From: Rhodospirillales bacterium | GTDB lineage: Bacteria; Pseudomonadota; Alphaproteobacteria; Rhodospirillales; Shumkoniaceae | DNA length: 64,000 bases | Direction: 5' to 3' | NCBI GenBank assembly: GCA_018432935.1 | Contig: JAHDSF010000043.1 | Location: 32,389-96,388 of the forward strand | In this document: positions 60,240-64,000 of the stretch, piece by piece | Layout: each line of letters starts with the position of its first letter | Numbering within the stretch: position 1 is the first letter of the stretch | Translations under genes and position numbers: made by a program | The notes under the pieces: model-generated | Database searches by the model: none | The model's input: only the letters and a program-made list of their open reading frames with translations | Told to the model about the DNA's origin: nothing

Positions 60240-61313
60240 ATGGCAGACGCACGAATCGACCTCATCGGCCTGTCCCGCGAGGAGCTGGTCCAGGCATTCG
60301 CGGAGATCGGCGAGAAGCCGTTCCGCGCGAAGCAGTTGTGGCGCTGGCTGTACGTCAGCGGCGAGACCGATTTCGAGCGCATGAGCTCGTTTTCGAGGCC
60401 GTTGCAGAAGCTGATGGAGGAGCGGTTCGTGGTGCGGCGGCCGAAGGTGGAGCGCGACCTTGCCTCCGAGGACGGTTCCCGCAAATGGCTGCTGCAGTTC
60501 GAGGATGGCCGTTCCGCCGAGATGGTCTTCATCCCGGATGACGAACGGGCAGCGCTGTGCGTCTCCAGCCAGGTCGGCTGCATGCTGACCTGCCAGTTCT
60601 GTCACACCGGGACCCAGAAGTTCGAACGCAACATCACCGCCCCCGAGATCCTGGGCCAGGTGATGCTGGCGCGCGATGCCTGCGACGAATGGCCGAAGCC
60701 GACCGAAAGGCGCCTGTTCTCCAACATCGTGATGATGGGACAAGGCGAGCCGCTGTTCAATTTCGACAACGTCGCCAAGGCGTTGAAGATCGTGCTCGAC
60801 AACGAGGGGCTCGCCTTCTCGCGGCGCCGGGTGACGTTGTCGACCTCGGGCGTGGTGCCGATGATCGCCCGCTGCGGCGACGAGATCGGCTGCGACCTCG
60901 CGGTCAGCCTGCACGCCGCCACCGACGAGCTGCGCGACCGTCTGGTGCCGATCAACCGGCGCTGGCCGATCGCCGAGCTGATGCGGGCCTGCCGTGCCTA
61001 TCCCGGCGTCCACAACGCCCGCCGCATCACGTTCGAGTACGTGATGCTGAAAGGGGTCAACGACTCCCCCGCCGACGCCCGCCGGCTGGCCGCGCTGGTG
61101 CGCGGCATCCCCGCCAAGTTCAACCTGATCCCGTTCAACAAGTGGCCGGGCGCGCCGTTCGAGTGCTCGACGCCGCAGACGATGACGCGGTTCGCGGACA
61201 TCCTGGCCGAGGAAGGCTACACCGCCCCCATCCGCACGCCCCGCGGCCGCGACATCATGGCTGCCTGCGGGCAGTTGAAGACCGCGGCCGGCGCCGGATT
61301 CCCCGCCGCGTAG
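60240..61313 (+). CDS. rlmN: Dual-specificity rRNA/tRNA adenine C2-methyltransferase RlmN
   Basis: This 357-residue radical-SAM methyltransferase modifies A2503 of 23S rRNA and A37 of some tRNAs. The CxxxCxxC cluster motif is QVGCMLTCQFCHTGTQ (near residue 117). Other marks are GEKPFRAKQLWRWLYVSG near residue 24, NIVMMGQGEPLFNFDNV, SRRRVTLSTSGVVPMI, LAVSLHAATDELRDRLVPINRRWP and the methyl-carrying Cys region RDIMAACGQLKT near 345 (CG). It is a single gene between olsB (divergent) and the mod locus. Confidence 0.97.
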   Translation: MADARIDLIGLSREELVQAFAEIGEKPFRAKQLWRWLYVSGETDFERMSSFSRPLQKLMEERFVVRRPKVERDLASEDGSRKWLLQFEDGRSAEMVFIPDDERAALCVSSQVGCMLTCQFCHTGTQKFERNITAPEILGQVMLARDACDEWPKPTERRLFSNIVMMGQGEPLFNFDNVAKALKIVLDNEGLAFSRRRVTLSTSGVVPMIARCGDEIGCDLAVSLHAATDELRDRLVPINRRWPIAELMRACRAYPGVHNARRITFEYVMLKGVNDSPADARRLAALVRGIPAKFNLIPFNKWPGAPFECSTPQTMTRFADILAEEGYTAPIRTPRGRDIMAACGQLKTAAGAGFPAA

Positions 61314-61402
61314 CGAATTCCCCTTTTCAAACGGCGCCACCCGCCTTGACGGTCCGGCAAGCGAATGACACGCTGACGTTCCGACGAGAAAGGACGGTCG
61401 CC

Positions 61403-61795
61403 GTGGGCAGACAACTACCCAGCCGCGTAGCCGACGACAGGGAGCGGCGGCCGGGCGTGGTGTTGCGCCTTCCGGCGGGCGCCGACATGGGCCCCGGCCG
61501 GGCCGACCTGCTCGAGGCGGTGGCGCGCGCAGGTTCGATCTCCGGCGCCGCCCGCGAGGTCGGGATGTCGTACCGCAAGGCGTGGCGGCTGATCGACCAG
61601 ATGAACGCGGCCTTCCGCGAGCCGGTCGTCGCAACCGCCTTCGGCGGCTCGCGCGGCGGCGGCGCCCGCCTCAGCGCGACCGGACTAGCCGTGCTCGCCG
61701 CCTATCGCACCATGGAGCGCAAGCTGGCGGAAGCGGCGCGGGACGAGCTGGATGCCCTGCGCGAACTGACGTCCGCGACGCCCGCCGACCCTTGA
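61403..61795 (+). CDS. ModE-like winged helix-turn-helix regulator (DNA-binding domain only)
   Basis: This 130-residue protein has one LysR/ModE-type winged helix. Marks are [39 protein letters not shown] (helix-turn-helix [19 protein letters not shown] near residues 50-70), [15 protein letters not shown] and [22 protein letters not shown]. There are no C-terminal molybdate-binding (MOP) domains, so it cannot sense molybdate as full ModE does, or it does so differently. The GTG 61403 follows GAAAGGAC; the longer frame upstream is a shadow of rlmN. It lies 54 nt before modA and probably controls it. Confidence 0.85.
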   Translation: MGRQLPSRVADDRERRPGVVLRLPAGADMGPGRADLLEAVARAGSISGAAREVGMSYRKAWRLIDQMNAAFREPVVATAFGGSRGGGARLSATGLAVLAAYRTMERKLAEAARDELDALRELTSATPADP

Positions 61796-61806
61796 CATAT
61801 GCACTG

Positions 61807-61838
61807 CCCTGCTTAAGCATGCGAATGCATAAGCAGGG
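61807..61838. promoter_or_regulatory. 32-bp palindrome upstream of modA, candidate operator
   Basis: CCCTGCTTA (61807-61815) and GCAT are mirrored by ATGC and TAAGCAGGG (61830-61838) around a short centre; 26 of 32 positions or more are symmetric. It overlaps the -10 region of a promoter whose TTGACA (61792-61797) lies across the stop codon of the ModE-like gene. It is placed to repress modABC. Its sequence differs from the E. coli ModE site. Confidence 0.6.
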
Positions 61839-61849
61839 GAGGGTAAGCT

Positions 61850-62587
61850 ATGGTGTCGTTTTCGCGCGCCGTCGTCGTTGCCTGTCTGTTCGCCTTCGGC
61901 GCCCGAGCGGCCGAGACGCAGGTCGCGGTCGCCGCCAATTTCACCGCCGCCGCCAAGGAGATCGCCTCCGCGTTCGAAAAGCAGACCGGGGACAAGGTGC
62001 GGCTCAGCTTCGGCGCCTCGGGCGCCCTCTACACCCAGATTGTCAACGGCGCCCCGTTCGCTGCCCTGCTCTCCGCCGATGCCGAACGGCCGCGCCGCCT
62101 GGAAGCGGAAAAGGTCGGCCGTCCCGGCAGCCGCTTCGTCTATGCGATCGGGCGGCTGGTGCTGTGGAGCGCCGATTCCGGACTGGTCGACGGAAAGGGC
62201 GAGGTCCTGCGCGGCGGCAGCTTCCGCAAGCTCGCGATCGCCAATCCGAAAACCGCTCCCTATGGCCAGGCCGCGGTCGAAACCCTGACCGGACTCGGCC
62301 TGTGGGGCGCGATCAAGGACAAGGTGGTGCAAGGAGAGAACATCGCCCAGGCCCATCAGTTCGTGGCCACCGGCAACGCCGAGCTCGGGTTCGTCGCGCT
62401 GGCGCAGATCGCGCTCCAGAACACCGGCTCGAAGTGGGTCGTGCCGTCGCGGCTGCATGCGCCGATCGAGCAGGAGGCGATCCTGGTCAAGGACGATGCC
62501 GTGGCGGGCCGCTTCCTCGACTATCTGAAGGGACCGCAAGCGCTGGAGATCATCCATCGCTACGGCTATGGGACACCGGGCAGCTGA
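61850..62587 (+). CDS. modA: Molybdate ABC transporter binding protein
   Basis: This 245-residue periplasmic protein has a signal peptide (residues 1-20: [14 protein letters not shown]). The mature part begins [21 protein letters not shown], the ModA hallmark; [31 protein letters not shown] holds the oxyanion-binding Ser residues (FGASGALY near residue 54). [42 protein letters not shown] and YGYGTPGS complete the pattern. It supplies molybdate for the hydroxylases of this window. Stop and next start are 5 nt apart. Confidence 0.95.
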   Translation: MVSFSRAVVVACLFAFGARAAETQVAVAANFTAAAKEIASAFEKQTGDKVRLSFGASGALYTQIVNGAPFAALLSADAERPRRLEAEKVGRPGSRFVYAIGRLVLWSADSGLVDGKGEVLRGGSFRKLAIANPKTAPYGQAAVETLTGLGLWGAIKDKVVQGENIAQAHQFVATGNAELGFVALAQIALQNTGSKWVVPSRLHAPIEQEAILVKDDAVAGRFLDYLKGPQALEIIHRYGYGTPGS

Positions 62588-62592
62588 ACCGG

Positions 62593-63258
62593 ATGATCGA
62601 GCCCGTTCTTCTCAGCATCAAGCTCGCCTTCGTCAGCACCCTGGTGCTGCTGGTGGTCGGCACGCCGATCGCCTGGTGGCTGGCGCGCTCCCGTTCGTTG
62701 TGGAAGGAGGCGGTGGCCAGCGTCGTGGCCCTGCCGCTGGTACTGCCGCCCACGGTGCTGGGGTTCTACCTGCTGATCGCCCTGGGGCCGCGCGGGCCAC
62801 TGGGGCGGCTGGTCGAGGCGATGGGCGGCGAGCCGCTGCCCTTCACCTTCACCGGGTTGGTGATCGGCTCGGTGGTCTACTCGCTGCCGTTCGTCGTCCA
62901 GCCGATCCGCAATGCGTTCGAGGCTTCCGGCGAGCGGCCGCTCGAGGTCGCCGCGACCCTTGGCGCATCGCCGCTGGATCGCTTCTTCACCGTCGCCCTG
63001 CCGCTGGCCCGTTCGGGATTCCTGACCGGCACCATTCTGGGGTTTGCCCACACCATCGGCGAGTTCGGGGTAGTGCTGATGATCGGCGGCAGCATCCCGG
63101 GTGAGACCCGAGTGCTGTCGGTCGCCATCTACGAGCATGTCGAGGCCCTGGAATGGCCGCAGGCGCATTGGCTGGCGGGCGGCATGCTGGCGTTCTCGTT
63201 CCTGGTCATCCTGGCGATGACACTGGCGAACAGGCGTCTCGGGGAACTGCGGCCATGA
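62593..63258 (+). CDS. modB: Molybdate ABC transporter permease
   Basis: This 221-residue inner-membrane permease begins [20 protein letters not shown]. It has about five or six spans ([25 protein letters not shown]). Marks are [22 protein letters not shown], the EAA loop [25 protein letters not shown] near residues 115-140 and [32 protein letters not shown], typical of ModB. It overlaps modC by ATGA. Confidence 0.95.
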   Translation: MIEPVLLSIKLAFVSTLVLLVVGTPIAWWLARSRSLWKEAVASVVALPLVLPPTVLGFYLLIALGPRGPLGRLVEAMGGEPLPFTFTGLVIGSVVYSLPFVVQPIRNAFEASGERPLEVAATLGASPLDRFFTVALPLARSGFLTGTILGFAHTIGEFGVVLMIGGSIPGETRVLSVAIYEHVEALEWPQAHWLAGGMLAFSFLVILAMTLANRRLGELRP

Positions 63259-63887
63259 CCACCCTGGAGGCCCGCTTCGCCGGCACTCTCGGCGGCTTTC
63301 GCCTCGACGCCGAATTCGCGGCGCCGCTGGCCGGGGTGACCGCCGTGTTCGGCCCCTCCGGCTGCGGCAAGACCACGCTGCTCCGCTGCATCGCCGGGCT
63401 GACGCGGCTGGCCCACGGATTTCTCGCCCTCGACGGAGAAGTGTGGCAGGACGATGCCAGCTTCCGCCCTCCGCACCGCCGCGCCGCCGGGTACGTGTTC
63501 CAGGAGGCCAGCCTGTTCCCGCACCTCTCGGTGCGCGGCAATCTTCTCTACGGCCGGCGCCGCGCCAACGGGCGGCATGCCTGGTTCGGCTTCGACGAGG
63601 TGGTCGGCATGATGGGACTGGAGCGACTGCTGACCCGCGCGCCGGCCGATCTCTCCGGTGGCGAGCGGCAGCGGGTCGCCATTGGTCGCGCGCTTTTGGC
63701 GCAGCCGCGCCTGTTGCTGATGGACGAGCCGCTGGCCTCTCTCGACCGCGACAGCAAGGACGAGATCCTGGATCACCTCGAGGAGCTTCACCGGCGGCTG
63801 CCGATCCCGGTGCTGTACGTGAGCCATGCCGTTGGCGAAGTCGAGCGGTTGGCGGACTACCTAGCCCGAATCTCTCAAACAATGTAG
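63255..63887 (+). CDS. modC: Molybdate ABC transporter ATPase, C-terminally truncated
   Basis: This 210-residue ATPase has Walker [11 protein letters not shown] (near residue 32), Q-loop [13 protein letters not shown], signature [14 protein letters not shown], Walker [13 protein letters not shown] and H-loop VSHAVGE. Normal ModC proteins have about 350 residues with a molybdate-binding TOBE/MOP domain after the ATPase part. Here homology ends at VERLADYL and the reading frame stops seven residues later (ARISQTM). A transposase start follows 70 nt downstream, so the gene is probably cut by an insertion sequence. The nucleotide-binding domain is intact and might still work. Confidence 0.88.
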   Translation: MTTLEARFAGTLGGFRLDAEFAAPLAGVTAVFGPSGCGKTTLLRCIAGLTRLAHGFLALDGEVWQDDASFRPPHRRAAGYVFQEASLFPHLSVRGNLLYGRRRANGRHAWFGFDEVVGMMGLERLLTRAPADLSGGERQRVAIGRALLAQPRLLLMDEPLASLDRDSKDEILDHLEELHRRLPIPVLYVSHAVGEVERLADYLARISQTM

Positions 63888-64000
63888 GTGCATCGGGGCT
63901 CTGATTCTGAGAAAATTGTTGTGCCGCAACAACTTAACTCGGATCAGAGGAGTTCCCCGATGCCCACAGAGTGTATCCCGGCCCTGTTCGGTTTTGCCAG
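63861..64000 (+). mobile_element. Left end of an insertion sequence, probably IS1380 family (partial)
   Basis: Immediately after the conserved part of modC the sequence changes to an AT-richer stretch with a small hairpin (TTGTTG, TGCCG, CAACAA near 63917-63933). A transposase-like start follows. The boundary near 63861 is inferred from where ModC similarity stops. No inverted repeat or target duplication can be checked because the right end is outside the window. Confidence 0.55.
63960..64000 (+). CDS. Transposase N-terminus, IS1380-like (partial)
   Basis: ATG 63960 follows CAGAGGA and opens a frame to the window edge: MPTECIPALFGFA, 13 residues. This opening resembles that of IS1380-type transposases, which often begin TEC...F. 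The identification rests on a very short segment and on the truncated modC upstream. Confidence 0.5.
   Translation, partial: MPTECIPALFGFA

Overview
The window is GC-rich, densely packed DNA with no rRNA, tRNA or CRISPR array that I could find. Gene content (ornithine-lipid genes olsBA, a Tex/RlmN core, many high-affinity ABC importers, molybdenum hydroxylases) points to a free-living alphaproteobacterium, probably of the Rhodospirillales type. This placement is inference from gene style, not a database match.

Region 1 (1-23616) is a nucleobase/hydantoin catabolic island built on molybdenum enzymes. It starts with a two-subunit xanthine dehydrogenase (xdhA, and xdhB cut by the window edge) and tex. 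Next comes a polyamine-type ABC importer (binding protein, ATPase, two permeases) ending in a dihydropyrimidinase/hydantoinase. An NMT1/SsuA-type ABC importer follows, then a short YgfK-like Fe-S flavoprotein, an N-carbamoyl-amino-acid hydrolase (opposite strand), a GxxExxY gene inside an inverted-repeat cassette, a fused XdhD-like hydroxylase, an N-terminally shortened SsnA-like amidohydrolase, XdhC and MocA. The last four are transcriptionally coupled. Together they resemble the E. coli ygfK-ssnA-xdhD-mocA purine locus, rearranged. The molybdate importer modABC at the end of the window would supply their metal.

Region 2 (23681-26018) holds an orphan sensor histidine kinase and a convergent family-3 solute-binding protein. 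Region 3 (26097-36004) is a divergent sugar/polyol locus: a glycerol-1-phosphate-dehydrogenase-like enzyme and a MalK/UgpC ATPase on one side; a family-1 binding protein, two permeases, a SorC regulator, an FGGY kinase, a SIS isomerase and a TIM-barrel isomerase on the other. Its substrate is unknown. Region 4 (36026-45552) is L-arabinose use: araB and divergent araC, then a ytfQRT-yjfF-type ABC importer running directly into araD and araA.

Region 5 (46204-49961) has a glutamate-cysteine-ligase-2-like enzyme paired with a class II amidotransferase, a small monooxygenase, a DUF350 membrane protein and a secreted matrixin-like protease. Region 6 (50021-56553) is inositol-related: inositol monophosphatase, iolD, iolE, another TIM-barrel isomerase, a RidA protein and a DSD1-like PLP enzyme. 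Region 7 (56741-61313) has a Na/Pi cotransporter, olsA and olsB behind a strong tandem Pho box, and rlmN. Region 8 (61403-64000) is a ModE-like regulator, a large palindrome and modABC. modC appears cut short by the left end of an insertion sequence whose transposase starts at the window edge.

Several families of short palindromic repeats are scattered through the window. Some sit in operons, and others extend into protein ends or coding sequence (XdhC N-terminus, AraC and YgfK C-termini, YgfK start).
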